64,000 nt of DNA, taken from contig OX638130.1 in the NCBI GenBank assembly GCA_951804985.1, positions 79,540,583 through 79,604,582 of the forward strand, written 5' to 3'. This document shows, piece by piece, positions 49,504 through 61,845 of the stretch (position 1 is its first letter; the number at the start of each line of letters is the position of its first letter). Position numbers and translations under genes: made by a program. The stretch comes from Dryomyza anilis. Taxonomy: Eukaryota > Arthropoda > Insecta > Diptera > Dryomyzidae. The notes under the pieces are model-generated. The model did not search any database. It was given only the letters and a program-made list of their open reading frames with translations, and was not told where the DNA came from.

Positions 49504-50170
49504 AGGCCCGGTTTCACAGTGCCACTTACGTAAAATTTGAGTTGAGGAAAATTTAAGATTTTTTGTCCACTTAAGTTTTTTTGCGTTTCACAGTCTCCAT
49601 TTAAATACGTACACATATATTTTTAAAAAATGGCAGCACGACATTTATGTCAAATGTTTTTGTTTATAAAACAAAATTATATTCAATTTTCAGTCATACA
49701 AATTACGTTTTTTGTCCAAATGCAGTGCAAAAATTAAAAATTGAAATGTGAATGCAATTTTTATAACTTAAATAATTGCAAATTCAGGTGTATTACAATA
49801 TTAAACATATCTTAGTTCGAAAAATCCGGAGAATTGTATTTTATACAAAAATGAAGTGAATTTCGCGTACAAAGGCAATTAATATTGGTAGCCGAATAAG
49901 TTATGGCTGCGAAAAAATACTCCAATGATAGGAGTCACTTTTGTTTTGGTTAATATGCAATTCTCCGCGAAAATAAGGCGAATTTAATTTGTTAGTGTCA
50001 GTTTGTATTATACTATTGTCATAAATATTCAGTTGACAGAAAGCACACTTAAGTGAAACTTAAGTGGAGGATATCGGGCACTTAAATTTTGTGCTGTGAA
50101 ACGATTTTTCACACTTAAGTATAGTTTGAGGAAAAATCAACACTTAAGTGTGCACTGTGAAACCGGGCCT
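49504..50170. mobile_element. TIR element AGGCCCGGTTTCACAGTG...
   Basis: Perfect 18-bp inverted ends AGGCCCGGTTTCACAGTG and CACTGTGAAACCGGGCCT, 667 bp apart, with further subterminal CACTTAAGT/ACTTAAGTG words. No transposase. No convincing target duplication in the flanks, so the superfamily is left open. Confidence 0.85.
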
Positions 50171-52426
50171 AAATGAGTCCCAGATCGCAATCTATTTTAA
50201 AAGTGTTTGCCCTAAATACTAATAGCTTCTCGGTAAAAATGCTACATTGAAAGTGTTTGTCCCAAAAATCGTATACCTTCTGATAAAAGATTCATCACTT
50301 GAACAATTGAACTTATCCGTGTCATGCAACACTTGCACGAAAAAACGTGGATAAGCTTCTTTTGTCGAATAAGAAGCAACATTCTTAAAAAAAAAATTCT
50401 TATTGTGCGAAATCTGTTCCTCAAGGATAATCTGGAATGAAACCCATCAATTCTGGTTGATTTCGGTCTCCTGATTCTTGCTGCGTACTCAGAATTTTTC
50501 CTATACGTCGAGATTTTGCACAAAATCGAATCAAAATTGCAAAAAAGGCCGTTTTTGGAACTTTATATCGCAAGTTATCGCACGATTTCGACATGTTGCA
50601 GATGCAAACTTTATCACAATATAAAATATGCCCTACGGATAATTGGCCAAAAAAATTTGTGTCCAGATATTAGTTTTTGCAAAAACTCAAAAAGAAATTT
50701 GTATTACCAAAAAAGTGTGTCGATAGAGTAATTTATCACAATTCTCTAAGCTCTCTTAAAACACATTTTAATATTAATTCGCAATGTGTTTGCTGTCAAA
50801 ATTCCGGAAAAATGTTTTAAACTTTATTTTACTGAAATTTTTCGGAATATTTTTGAAAATTAGTTTATGAAATAATTAATTAAAATGTAGAGAATTTCAC
50901 GCAGAGATATACAATTTCATACTGATATAATGTAGTGGTGCTAGATGCAAAATCGAACAAAATTCTTAACATCTGGTGTACGCATTATGGGAAAATATGT
51001 GGAAAATTGCACTGCGTATTCTCCTGGTGTGTATCTGATTCGGCAGGCTTTAATGGGTTAAAAAAATCATATATACATCCATCGTCAACGAATGCTTCTG
51101 AGCGACTGAACTGAAATGCGACACCCTACAGCTACTCTTTATCAAATATAAATTTATAATATCGTTTGGACGCAGCTGTAGTAGTAAATAAATTTAACAT
51201 TATATTTTAATGAATGGCAGATTTGGAATTATTTTTCGTGACGAATATGAATTGAGAAAATTTTAAATATGCCTTTATAGATCGCTTCATCATAATAATA
51301 AAGTAATAATAAAATTGGTCGCGAAACATTTGAAATATAAATGAGAATAAAATTTATTGTATATTTTCAACAGAGAACATTTTTTGACATTTAATACGAA
51401 GTAAGCTTTTCTTATATTGTGAAAATTAAATTTTTCACCTGTTACACAAACAAACAAAAAAATATGTATATATAGGAATATATTGCGCAAACTTCTCTGT
51501 GAAATAAAGATAAAAGCCAATTTTGTTTAAATAGTTTTTAAAGGCCACTTCAAAGTTCTTAATAAAAATTTTCTGTTTAATACATTAGCGTTTATCGAAA
51601 TATTTTTTGTTATACTTCGAGGTTGAGAAAATAATATGGCGATTACCGATTTTTAAATATAAGAGGTAGTTAGTTATGATTTTTTAAATTTGTGTGACTT
51701 TTAATATTTTTAAATAAGAAATCATAATAATATGTTTTGAATGACCTGTCCTATTTTTACATTAAAAATATTGTGGCTTATAATTTGTTACATTTAAAAT
51801 TTTATATATACTGATAAATTTTAAATACATAACAAAACTTTCATATTATAGACCATAATACATTTTTTGTAACATTTTTGAAAAAATATTTAAACGTTAT
51901 GTTATGTTATATGTTTATGTCATTCGATAAAATGTTTTTAAGCGCTATAGATATAAAAATTGAAAACATATAAATTAAGTGTTTTATTTAGTTCGTGTTG
52001 TTTAAACTTAGTTTAAACTAGTATATGTTAAACTTCATATTTGTCACGAAAAATATTTCCTTATCAACGATTCATTTAAATAAAGTTTTCAATATATATT
52101 GAACAACAAACAATTTTATAAATTTGAATTTGATACAGAGTAGCTGTATGGTGTCGCATTTTTTATTTTTGTTCATGTCAAATTTTCAAAAATTTCAGTT
52201 CAGTCGCTCAGAAGCATTCGTTGACGACGGATGTATATTTGATTTTTTTTTAACCCATTAAAGCCTGCCGAATCAGATACACACCAGGAGAATACGCAGT
52301 GCAATTTTCCCCATCATGTTTTCCCATAATGCGTACACCAGATGCTATGAATTTTGTTAGATTTTGCATCTAGCACCACTACATTAAATATGTATGAAAT
52401 TGTATATCTCTGCGTGCAATTCCCTA

Positions 52427-53427
52427 CACAGATAGAAAATAATTGTTATATTTTGAAAATAAATATTATCAATTTCTTGAAAGCAAAAAATGACAATATT
52501 ATTTTTAGTTTGAAAATAATATCATTAATTTTTGTTATTGAGTGTAGAATATATTTGACGTACAAAATTATTATTTATATTTTGAAGTTTATTTTCAAAA
52601 ATATTTGTTATTGTCGCGCGATAGTTCGGCCCTCCCGCTATCAAACGTATACACCTTTATATGTTTTTTATGTGATATACTACATCGGCGAGCAGCGACG
52701 GATGACCGGACGCGAATGGAGAATGTTCCGTCCTTCGAATCGACGGCCACCAGACGCAGTATCATCGAAGTACTGTCGGGAATGCTACTATTACGCGTCT
52801 AGATTCACAATGGACTCGCTGGCGTATGTAGCGCCTGCCTCACATCATGTGCGGCCGCATCGAAATTAGAAGAAGATATGTTTCATCGGTTAGCGCAATT
52901 TATTCCCATATTCTCTATTGTACCGACAGAGTCCGTGGCTGCATGCGTCTAGCTTCCAGGGCCTTCATCGACGGGAGTAGACCAAACATATTTGATGTCA
53001 CCCTGCACGCAAAGTCTGTAGCCTTATATACATCGCGGCGGTGTCCAACTTAGTTTAACCGCTCGTGGCGTGTGAGTAAAGAATACTGCCCTACTGGCAG
53101 TCATCATTGCGCAGCTGAAGGAAAGAAGAAGGTTTTATTTGCGGCGCAAAATTTTAAGTTATTTGTGTGCTAATAAAACATGACATACAATTTAAAAATT
53201 GTTTGTTTTCTTTTTAAAAATTACATTTCAAATTTTAAGAATGCCATTCAAAGCAAAATCGAAAATTAACAATTGAAATTTTCATAAACAAAAATTGTAT
53301 TTTCAATATTTCTTTGATAATTTGATTGTTGAATCCGACAATAATTTGAAAATAATATTTGTGGATCCATTTTAACTTGAAATATTTTCAAATTATTTTC
53401 GGAATCGACAATAATTTTCTATGTGTG
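52427..53427 (+). mobile_element. Family A element, complete copy, TA target duplication proven by empty site
   Basis: Terminal repeats CACAGATAGAAAATAATTGT and ACAATAATTTTCTATGTGTG. The uninterrupted left arm of the foldback shows the empty target (CTACATTTTA); here CTA precedes and TACATTTTA follows the element, giving a TA duplication as in Tc1/mariner insertion. The central 500 bp (about 52620-53140) are clearly more GC-rich than the ends. Confidence 0.9.
52660..53150 (+). other. GC-rich internal cargo of family A element, unassigned
   Basis: Overlapping open frames (the 171-codon frame at 52354-52869 and one of 68 codons at 52847-53053, with RPSNRRPPDAVSSKYCRECY and RVRGCMRLASRAFIDGSRPN) occur in the only GC-rich part of the element. 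It differs from the GC-rich block of the copies at 4090 and 8106. I recognise no domain. A captured host fragment or a badly decayed transposase are both possible. Confidence 0.3.
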
Positions 53428-53850
53428 TACATTTTAATCAAATATTTCACAAACAAATTTTTTAAAATATTCCGAAAAATTAAAGTAATATAAAGTTTAA
53501 AACATTTTTCCGGAATTTTGACAGCAAACACATTGCGAATTAATATTAAAATGTTTTTTAAGAGAGCTTAGAAATTTTTGATAAATTACTCTCTCGACAC
53601 ACTTTTTTGGTAACACAAATTGCTTTTTGAGTTTTTGCAAAAACTAATATCTGAACACAATTTTTTTTGCCAATTATCCGTAGTGCAAGGTACATATTTT
53701 ATTTTGTGATAAAGTTTGCATCTGCAACATGTCGAAATCGTGCGATAACTTGCGATATAAGTTCCAAAAACGGCCTTTTTTTGACTCGAGTACGCAGCAA
53801 GAATCAGGAGACCGAAATCAACCAGAATTTATAGGTTTCATTCCAGATTA

Positions 53851-54243
53851 GGACAACAACCCTCAATTTGTAGAACAGTGTTATTATCATCTATAGCCAC
53901 TGCCGGTCTTCATAATCGGTCATAATAATCGGTCATCATAATCGGTCTTCACATCATCCAAAACAGATGACTGCAGAAACACTGCCGCAATTCTGTGCAA
54001 ATCATCTGACGAAAATCCAGTCAGTTTAGATGACTTTTTAAGACGCGTCCAATGTATGAGACACCTGGTCCCAGGCATAATGCATCGATGTGTTGTAGTG
54101 TTTCCTTACTGTCCATCAATATCAGTCGAAATAAAAGGGTTATTTTCGCCAGACGTTCGTTTCCGCGACTTGTCGAATAATCTACCTTGAAATTCTGCAT
54201 GTCGCGTAAATGAGTGGCTGCCGCAATAAAAAGGAAACCTTTT
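53851..54243. other. Unassigned GC-richer segment
   Basis: Three spaced ATAATCGGTC words at about 53905-53945, then ordinary-composition sequence with no long frame. Probably part of the outer composite element. Confidence 0.4.
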
Positions 54244-54545
54244 GCTTTGACTGAATTTGGCGAACACTACAAATATTTACCGGAAACACTTCAAGTCTTT
54301 TTGGCAAACACTACCAAATTTTAAAATATTTGTGGAAAACACTTCAAATATTTGTAGGAAACACTTTTCGTCTTTGTGGAAAACACTTTTCGAGTTTGTG
54401 AGAAACACTTCAAATATTTGTGGGAAACACTTTTCGTATTTGTGGGTAACATTTTTCGTGTTTGTGGGAAACACTACTGATCATTTGTGAGAAACACTTC
54501 GATTATTTCCTACAAATGAGCTTGCAAACACTTTAGTTTGTTTGA
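54244..54545. repeat. Minisatellite around TTTGTGGGAAACACTT
   Basis: About ten degenerate units of roughly 24-32 bp, each with (G/A)AAACACTT and most followed by a TATTTGTGG or TCTTTGTGG word. Open frames across it are repeat artefacts. Confidence 0.85.
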
Positions 54546-54984
54546 GAAAGTGTTTACAGGGAACGATATTTTTTTGTGTGTATATGTATTTTTGTAATGT
54601 TTGCTATTTAACACAACCAACTTCAAAAAAAGGTTCTTTGAATTATATGTATTTAGTTATTCGTGATTGTTACTGGGTGACAACGAATTTAAAAATAATA
54701 TAATTAGTAATTATATGTATGTTTGGCATTACAAAATTACAATTAAATAACCACGCTGCATACTTTAAGCACTCAATAACAATTACATTAATACTTTTCA
54801 TATAGATTAAAAGTTCTTTTTGGTAGATGAATTTGTTTAAGTGCCGTCAATTACTGTTAATACCAGATAATAGCTGTTTGTGAAATATCCAATTAATCCA
54901 TAATTCACTGAAGTCAAAATAGGAACAATAGACGGACATAAAATTATTATGTATAAATAAAAGATGTATAATATAATATATACA

Positions 54985-55573
54985 TCTTTTTTTTTGTAAT
55001 AATCCACATTATTAAACGCGATATTGGTAAGGACTCAATGTATTTAATGTAAATAAATTATATTTATATATTTATTTATATTTATATTTTTATTTATTAC
55101 AGAAAATAAATAATACATCGAATTTCTATTATGGCAACGAACTCAAAAATAACTGCAGACTCAACTACAATCAATTATTGGAAACCAAAGCAAACATTAA
55201 ATGTTTTATAACCTTTTGCAGCAAGAAGTGTATTTTTAAGTGTGTGTTGTAAAAGTGAATATGAATTTCCACATTTAAATAAAATAATATATACAATAAA
55301 TTAACTAAAATACATTTTTGTTTTAATAAATTATTAGGAAAATGTAATTCGACTTTAGCATAAAATTAATAATGCGTATCATTAAATTTGTATAGGTCTT
55401 TCTTATTGTAATTAAAATATCACATTATAAAATTTATGGTACAACCACACATTGTATTAACAGTTTCAATATTACTGAACTAATGGGACGCATCCTATTG
55501 ACTAATTTTAATGGTATAAATTATTGTGTTTCTATTGAAATACTATCAATTTACCATGATTTTTTTCTGGGTG
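54985..55573 (-). mobile_element. Family B MITE, truncated inverted copy
   Basis: Reverse complement of about 5535-6080 of the family, ending GATTTTTTTCTGGGTG then TA (55574-55575). The other end, including its terminal repeat, is missing. Confidence 0.8.
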
Positions 55574-55584
55574 TACACATATGT

Positions 55585-55938
55585 GATAATGTATACGGTG
55601 ACAACTTAAAAAGGTGCATAAATCACCAGGGTTTACAAATCCTGAAAATACCTACAAACTTAAAATCGCTGAAGATTTCTCAGGTCACAAAGGTCCGATT
55701 ATTGTTGGTACAGCGTATATATAAATAAGTAATCTAAATTAGAAGTTGCATTGATCTAGCTCCTCTAATTTTTCTGTAATCGTGATTTCAACAGACAGGC
55801 GGAATCGCTAAATCGACGCAGGTAATGCTGATCAAGAATATATATATATATTTCCATACCGGGGATGCTTCCTTCTGGGTGTTACAAACAGCGTACCAAA
55901 TTGAATATACCCTTCCACTCTTAGTGTAGGGTATAAAA
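55585..55938 (-). repeat. Dispersed CCCTACACT repeat, copy R4 (inverted)
   Basis: Ends AGTGTAGGGTATAAAAAT in inverse orientation and shares GGGGATGCTTCCTTCTGGGT and AAAGGTGCATAAATCACCAG with copy R1. Confidence 0.75.
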
Positions 55939-57553
55939 ATGAATATTGTGTAAAAAAAAAATATTAGCACTAATTTACTTTTTTTACATTAATATGTTTA
56001 CATGTAAATAAAATGTTTTTCACATTCAAACATATATATGTTTTCAAGAACGACGAAAATGGTTCATTCTGGACATATATATGTTTGAACGAAAACAAAA
56101 ATATGTTTATCTGTTATTATAATAATGTTTGGCAATGCAATTTTTTGCATAAAGCTACAAAGATATATCTAATGCCAGCAATATTATGTTCGAGAGAGCC
56201 CTTTTTTTTGCAGCGTGTTTACATCACAATTTATCGCTCATCTGGTGTATATTTGATTCGGCAGGTTTAAAGGTTAAAAAAAATTATTATACACTCGCCT
56301 TCAACAAAATTTGACAAAATAAACAGCACCCTACAGTTAATCATTATTAAATTTAAATTGAATGTATTGTTTGGGAAATATTTACTAAATAATTAAATGT
56401 ATGGAAATATATTTCGTGACGCAATTATTGAAATTGAGAAAATTCCAAATGATATTGAGATTTCCATATGATATTGGCAAAATTCGAAATGAAATTGAGA
56501 TTTGCGATTTGAAATTGGAAAAATTTCAAATGAAATTGAGATTTTTCCATTTGAAATTAAATTCGGAATTTTCCACAATTTCATATGAAAAATATCAAAT
56601 TCATTTAGAATTTTGCCAATATCATATGGAAATCTCAATTTCAAATGGAAAATCTCAATTTAATTTAGATTTTCTCAATTTCAAATGGAAAATCTCAATT
56701 TAATTTAGATTTTTCTCAATTTCATTTTGAACTTAGATTTAAATTTTTATTTAAACATTAGAGATTCAAGTTGCCTCGCTTTATGATCGAAAAATTACAC
56801 AAATTTATTTTTGTGCGCAATCTCAGTGTTATGGAAATTTTAGTTTAGTATGATTGAACTAATATCGGGATTCATTTTTTATTAGTCCGGAAATTCGAGA
56901 TTGGTACAATGTAAAAAAAATGTGTGTTTTGTAAAACGGAGTTCAGATTCGAGTTCAGTGATTCCTGCATTACCCTTAAAATGTTCTCACACCAAATATG
57001 AATTTTTTGTTATACCTACTGTTATGGTGAAAGTCTATTCATATATTTAAAATAGTATTGTTGTATTGTGAGCTAAATTCCGTGATTCCGAATACGTAGA
57101 TCTAAGAAAATTTTTTGTATTCTGTATTTTTACCACTGACCTGTGTATATTCCGGGATTCCAGATGCTTTATATGTTCGATAAGTAAATGCAGCAATATT
57201 TTTATTTAAACGTAATAATAAACCGCCTTTCATAATTACTGAAAAAGAACAACCATGAAATATATAAAATATATAAAAAATTTAATTTTAAAACATATTA
57301 ATATTTGAATATGAATTTATTTGTGGTGATTAAAAATTCTATTTGTGCTAAAAGTATTGAAATCTGAATTCGTTATTTTGGATTAAAAAAAAAAAAATTT
57401 CCTTGAACATTTTTATGGGAATTTCATATATGTACAATACAGAGGCGTACCGTGCTCCATCAGCGTCCTATCTGAATTTTCCGCCCCTAAAAAACATCCG
57501 CTGCGAATTACACTACACTCTAAAAAATATGACATTTCAAAATCACATTACTA
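55939..57553. other. AT-rich intergenic stretch
   Basis: Contains the repeat block at 56396-56720 and otherwise no recognisable gene. About 56230-56290 weakly resembles part of the foldback arm (CTGGTGTATATTTGATTCGG), so another decayed copy may lie here. Confidence 0.45.
56396..56720. repeat. Dense direct and inverted repeats of AAATTGAGATTT
   Basis: AAATTGAGATTT on one side (56452-56545) and AAATCTCAATTT on the other (56630-56705), with TTCCATATGATATTGGCAAA near 56460 pairing with its complement near 56615. A palindromic element about 320 bp long. Confidence 0.8.
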
Positions 57554-58446
57554 CACTCAGAAGAAAATGTACCATTAAGTACTTTATGGTACGACCATTG
57601 ATCTTATGGTTCATGTATTCATAGTTTTTTCTTTTTAAATCAAAAGTTATCTAATTAATTCAATAGTATTTGAAAAATTCAGTACCATAAATTTAAATAT
57701 TTCAATATTATTATTTTAAATAGAATAAATACTGTTGTTTTAATGGTTTCCTCCTATAATAATAAACGTGGCGTAAAAAAAACAGAAAAACGAATACAAA
57801 CATGTTCGTTTTGTACCTCATTTTGCGTGTTTACTCAAAATGGTCGCATGTATATTGTAATAATCCACATTATTAAATGCGACATTGGTAAGGACTCAAT
57901 ATATTTAATGTTAATAAATTATATATATATATTTATTTATATTTATATTTTTATTTATTACAGAAATAAATAATACATATATTATGGCATAGATATCAAA
58001 ACAACTGCAGACTCAAGTTCTACAATCAATTATTGGAAACCAAAGCAAACAATAAATGTGTTATAACCTTTTGCAGCAACAAGTGTCTTTTTATGTGTGT
58101 GTTGTAAAAGTGAATATCAATTATATATATACAATTAGACAAAACATTTAAATAAAATTATATATACAATAAATTAACTAAAATACATTTTTGTTTTAAT
58201 AAATTATTAGGAAAATGTAATATGACTATACCATAAAATTAATAATATGTATCATTAAATTTGTATAGGTCTTTCTTATTGTAATTAAAATATCACATTA
58301 TAAAATTTATGGTACAACCACACATTGTATTAAAAGTTTCAATATTATTGAACTAATGGTACGCATCCTATTGACCAATTTTAATGGTATAAATTATTGT
58401 TTTTCTATTGAAATACTATAAATTTACCATGATTTTTTTCTGGGTG
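57554..58446 (-). mobile_element. Family B MITE, complete inverted copy
   Basis: Starts CACTCAGAAGAAAATGTACC and ends GATTTTTTTCTGGGTG, with TA outside both ends (57552-57553, 58447-58448). Length 893 bp, no transposase frame. Confidence 0.85.
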
Positions 58447-58448
58447 TA

Positions 58449-58867
58449 TCATATCAATTTCAAATGCATATCAATTTAACATTAAAACATGTTAACCTAA
58501 CATGAAACTTTATAGATTGACAATTTTAATGCTAGATTGATATTGAAAATGTTAAATTGATATTATTTAAGTTAACATTGCCATATCAATCGTTAATGTT
58601 AATATGTAATCATTTAAAGTAAAATTTGCGATGCAGAAAAGTATGTCGTTCAAGTGAAAACTTAATACAAAATATTAATTATAAGTGGTTTATTAATTAT
58701 TTACTACAGTTTTCTATACAATTTAAATTCAAATCGCCAATTATCATTAATTTTAACCAAAAGGGGGAATATTTACAACGACGCAAGAAAACTCTAATGC
58801 ATGTAAGTAATTTTTTTACAACTTATTCAATCTACTTTAATTAAATATTATTTCATATTTACATAAC
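58449..58867. other. AT-rich spacer with small palindromes
   Basis: ATCAATTT/AAATTGAT words near 58450-58580 form short inverted pairs. No gene. Confidence 0.45.
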
Positions 58868-59125
58868 AAACGAGTTGGGAAAGTTAGGTTACATGGGTAA
58901 GTTCGGTCACATGGGGCGGACTTTAAAAAGTCGGTCGGGCCAGACAATAGAATACCCTACACCTTTGGTGGGGATAATAATGTGAAATATTTAATTGTAT
59001 ACATTAATTTTAAAGTTTTTAATTATGCTGAACCTCCCCACTCCCAGAATATTATTCACATATGAAAAATTTACGTCTTATATACAAATAATTTAAAAAA
59101 TGAATATAAAAGTATAAAAAACTAC
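58868..59125 (-). repeat. Dispersed CCCTACACC repeat, copy R5 (inverted, 3' part)
   Basis: Starts AACGAGTTGGGAAAGTTAGG, contains GTCGGTCGGGCC and ATACCCTACACC, and matches the reverse complement of about 47130-47390 (copy R3). Confidence 0.8.
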
Positions 59126-59354
59126 ACGGACAGAAATGATTGGTTTGAAAATATTTGAATGTAATTACAACGTATTTCGAAATCACCATATAAATATTAG
59201 GAGTAAAATCTAATTACATTATAATTGAATTGTATAATTATTTTGTTCAGATTGAAATATTATTATACGAGAAGGGGGTACATATATTTGTAAATATATC
59301 ACGTTCCAAATAACTGACATGATCAATAGTTTATCAAATGAAAGGTATTTAAAC

Positions 59355-59650
59355 CAAGGATTGAAACCTAAAAGAATAACGGTTTCGATTTCGGTTTCGG
59401 TTTTTTCCGCGTTTCGGTTTCGGTTTTAGGTTTTTATTACGAAACGGTTTCGGTATACCGGTTCCAAGTTACGGTTTTGATTTCGGTTTTTGTATAAAAT
59501 TTATTTTTTTCCATAATTTTCAAATAATTTAACATTGTTTATATTGTGCTCAAATTGTTATATTTTTTTCGCCAAGAAAAAAAATCAATCGTGATCACAA
59601 GTCAATGAAAAGTAACATTTTGACTTCACCTGAGATATGATCTGAATTGC
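59355..59650. mobile_element. hAT-like element, left end only
   Basis: CAAGGATTGAAACCTAAAAG opens a CGGTTTCGGTTT-rich stretch that matches the left 380 bp of the complete element at 60565, ending where the family B MITE is inserted (59652). Confidence 0.7.
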
Positions 59651-59651
59651 A

Positions 59652-60529
59652 CACGCAGAAAAAAATCATGGTAAATTGATAGTATTTCAATAGAAAAACA
59701 ATCATTTATACCATTAAAATTGGTCAATAGGATGCGTCCCATTTGTTCAGTAATATTGAAACTGTTAATATAATTTCTGGTTGTACCATAAATTTTATAA
59801 TGTGATATTTTAAATACAATAAGAAAGACCTATACACGTTTAATGATACGTATTATTAATTTTATGGTATAGTCGAATTACTTTTTCCTAATAATTTATT
59901 AAAACAAAAATGTATTTTAGTTAATTTATTGTATATATTATTTTATTTAAATGTCGAAATTGATATTCACTTCTACAACATACACATAAAAAGACACTTC
60001 TCGCTGCAAAATGCTATAACACATTTAATGTTTGCTTTGGTATCCAATAATTGATTATAGTACTTAAGTCTGCAGTCATTGTTGAGTCCGTTGCCATAAT
60101 AGGAGTTCGATGTATTATTTATTTTCTGTAATAAATAAAAATATAAATAAATATATAAATATAATTTATTTACAATAAAAAAATTGAGTTCTTACCAATG
60201 TCGCTTTTAATAATGTGGATTATTATAAAAAAATACATGCGACCATTTTGAGTAAACACGCAGAATGACGTACAAAACGAGCATGTTTGTATTCGTTTTT
60301 ATGTTTTTTTTACACCACGTTTATTATAAGAGGAAACCATTAAAACAACAGTATTTATTCTATTTAAAATAATAATATTGAAATATTTAAATTTATGGTA
60401 CTAAATTTTTCAAATACTATTGAATTAATTAGTAAACTTTTGATTTAACAAGAAAAAACTATTAATACATGAACCATAAGAATAATGGCCGTACCATAAA
60501 GTACTTAATGGTACATTTTCTTCTGAGTG
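59652..60529 (+). mobile_element. Family B MITE, complete copy with CA flanks
   Basis: CACGCAGAAAAAAATCATGG to TTCTTCTGAGTG. Both flanking dinucleotides are CA (59650-59651 and 60530-60531), not TA as in the other copies. It interrupts the hAT-like left end at 59355. Confidence 0.8.
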
Positions 60530-61288
60530 CAGAGGAGAGCCTAGAAGCGAACCTTAAATAAAAGCAAGGATTGAAACCTAAACGAATAACGGTTTCGATT
60601 TCGGTTTCGGTTTTAAGTTTTTGTAACGAAACGGTTTCGGTATACCGGTTCCAAGTTACGGTTTCGGTTTTGATATCGGTTTTTGTATACATTTTCTTTA
60701 TTTCCTTATTTTACATTTTACATTTTTTATATGGTGCTAAATTATGTTCAAATTATGATATTGGGGTAAAGTGGAAAACGTAATTTAAAAAATGTTTGTT
60801 GTTATTTTAGTAAAAATATTGTGTTATATGAATTATTTAATTATTTAATTGATTACGCCAAGAAAAAGTTTTAAATTATAAATTCGTGACCACAAACCAA
60901 TGAAAAGCAACTTTTTGACATAACCTGAGATATGATCTGTTTCAATTTTCATTGATAAAAGTCAAAGAAATTAATACTAGTGATGATCATTTGCACGAGC
61001 AAGGCAAGAAATGGTAATCTTAATCTTTTAAATTTTAAATAAAAGATCGAAGACAAATATCTTAAACTGCATATTAATTATGAAAACGAATAGAATTTCA
61101 ACAATAATTGTATTTAAGTTACTTATTTTCCATATTTTTCAATTTCTTCAACATTTTACCAACAAAAAAATAAAACCAATAACATAAAAATTTGAATTAT
61201 ATTTTAACAAGAATTAACTAATAAAAAATAATTGTATAAATCAAGTGATGTTGACGAGACAATTCAAAATCTCAAGGCCATAATAAAA

Positions 61289-61494
61289 TGAACGAAAAGT
61301 CACCAAATACATTTTCAAAATGCTAAATATTTTTTACAAACTTCTTTATGTATCTGTCAATTGATAAGAAAATGTAAATCTATTAGTTGATATTTCAACT
61401 TCAAAAATGCATCAATTACTTTTTATAATATTAATCAATAAACTCGAAAATTAAGTTTTTCATAAAAATGTGTTTGGTGACTTTTCGTTCTACA
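61289..61494. mobile_element. Small inverted-repeat element nested in the hAT-like element
   Basis: GAACGAAAAGTCACCAAATAC at the left pairs with GTTTGGTGACTTTTCGTTC at the right, about 205 bp overall. A related right arm occurs at about 31545. Confidence 0.7.
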
Positions 61495-61779
61495 ACGACG
61501 ATATACATTATACGATATACAATAAATATTTCGTATAGGCATATTTCTGTTTTCGTCACAGATTAAAAAATCCGTATGCTACACGTACCGTATGTCAAGA
61601 GAACTCAAATAATATCTTGCATAGTAACATTTTTCTTTGCGAACACCATGCGAACACAAACTCAAACGCTACAAAGCGAATACTAACAGAAAGAAGAGAA
61701 TATAACAATAACGAATACGATTCTTATACACACACTTTCACAACTCTTCGTTGCTATACTGTATCATCGCATGGCAACA

Positions 61780-61845
61780 AACATACGCATGACAACAGAC
61801 AGACGCATGACACAGACGCATGACAACGGACAGACGCATGGCACC
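61780..61845. repeat. Short tandem repeat of CAGACGCATGACA
   Basis: Four degenerate units built on ACAGACGCATGACA, spaced about 15-25 bp. Confidence 0.75.

Larger units (their letters stand above)
50428..53850. mobile_element. Foldback element with about 0.74-kb arms; right arm split by a later insertion
   Basis: Left arm 50428-51172 is complementary to right arm 52107-52424 plus 53430-53850. Outermost pair: TAATCTGGAATGAAACC against GGTTTCATTCCAGATTA. The loop (51173-52106) is AT-rich without a gene. Identity between arms is high (roughly 85-90% by eye). The right arm is interrupted by the family A copy. Confidence 0.9.
49193..54586. mobile_element. Composite of nested elements, about 5.4 kb
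   Basis: The two ends carry similar inverted words (TACACTCTAAAAAAGGAATG on the left; CGATATTTTTTTGTGTGTA on the right) and both flanks are rich in the word AAAGTGTTT in opposite orientation, which suggests one outer element. Inside it are a TIR element (49504-50170), a foldback (50428-53850), and within the foldback a family A transposon (52427-53427). The outer limits are tentative. Confidence 0.45.

Noticed and set aside
52354..52869. 171-aa plus-strand frame as a real gene
   Set aside because: It starts in the foldback arm and crosses the left terminus of the family A transposon, so it is a junction artefact; only the GC-rich interior could be genuine coding relic.
54257..54490. 77-aa plus-strand frame rich in Asn, Thr, Phe and Lys
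   Set aside because: It is the translation of the GTGGGAAACACTT minisatellite.
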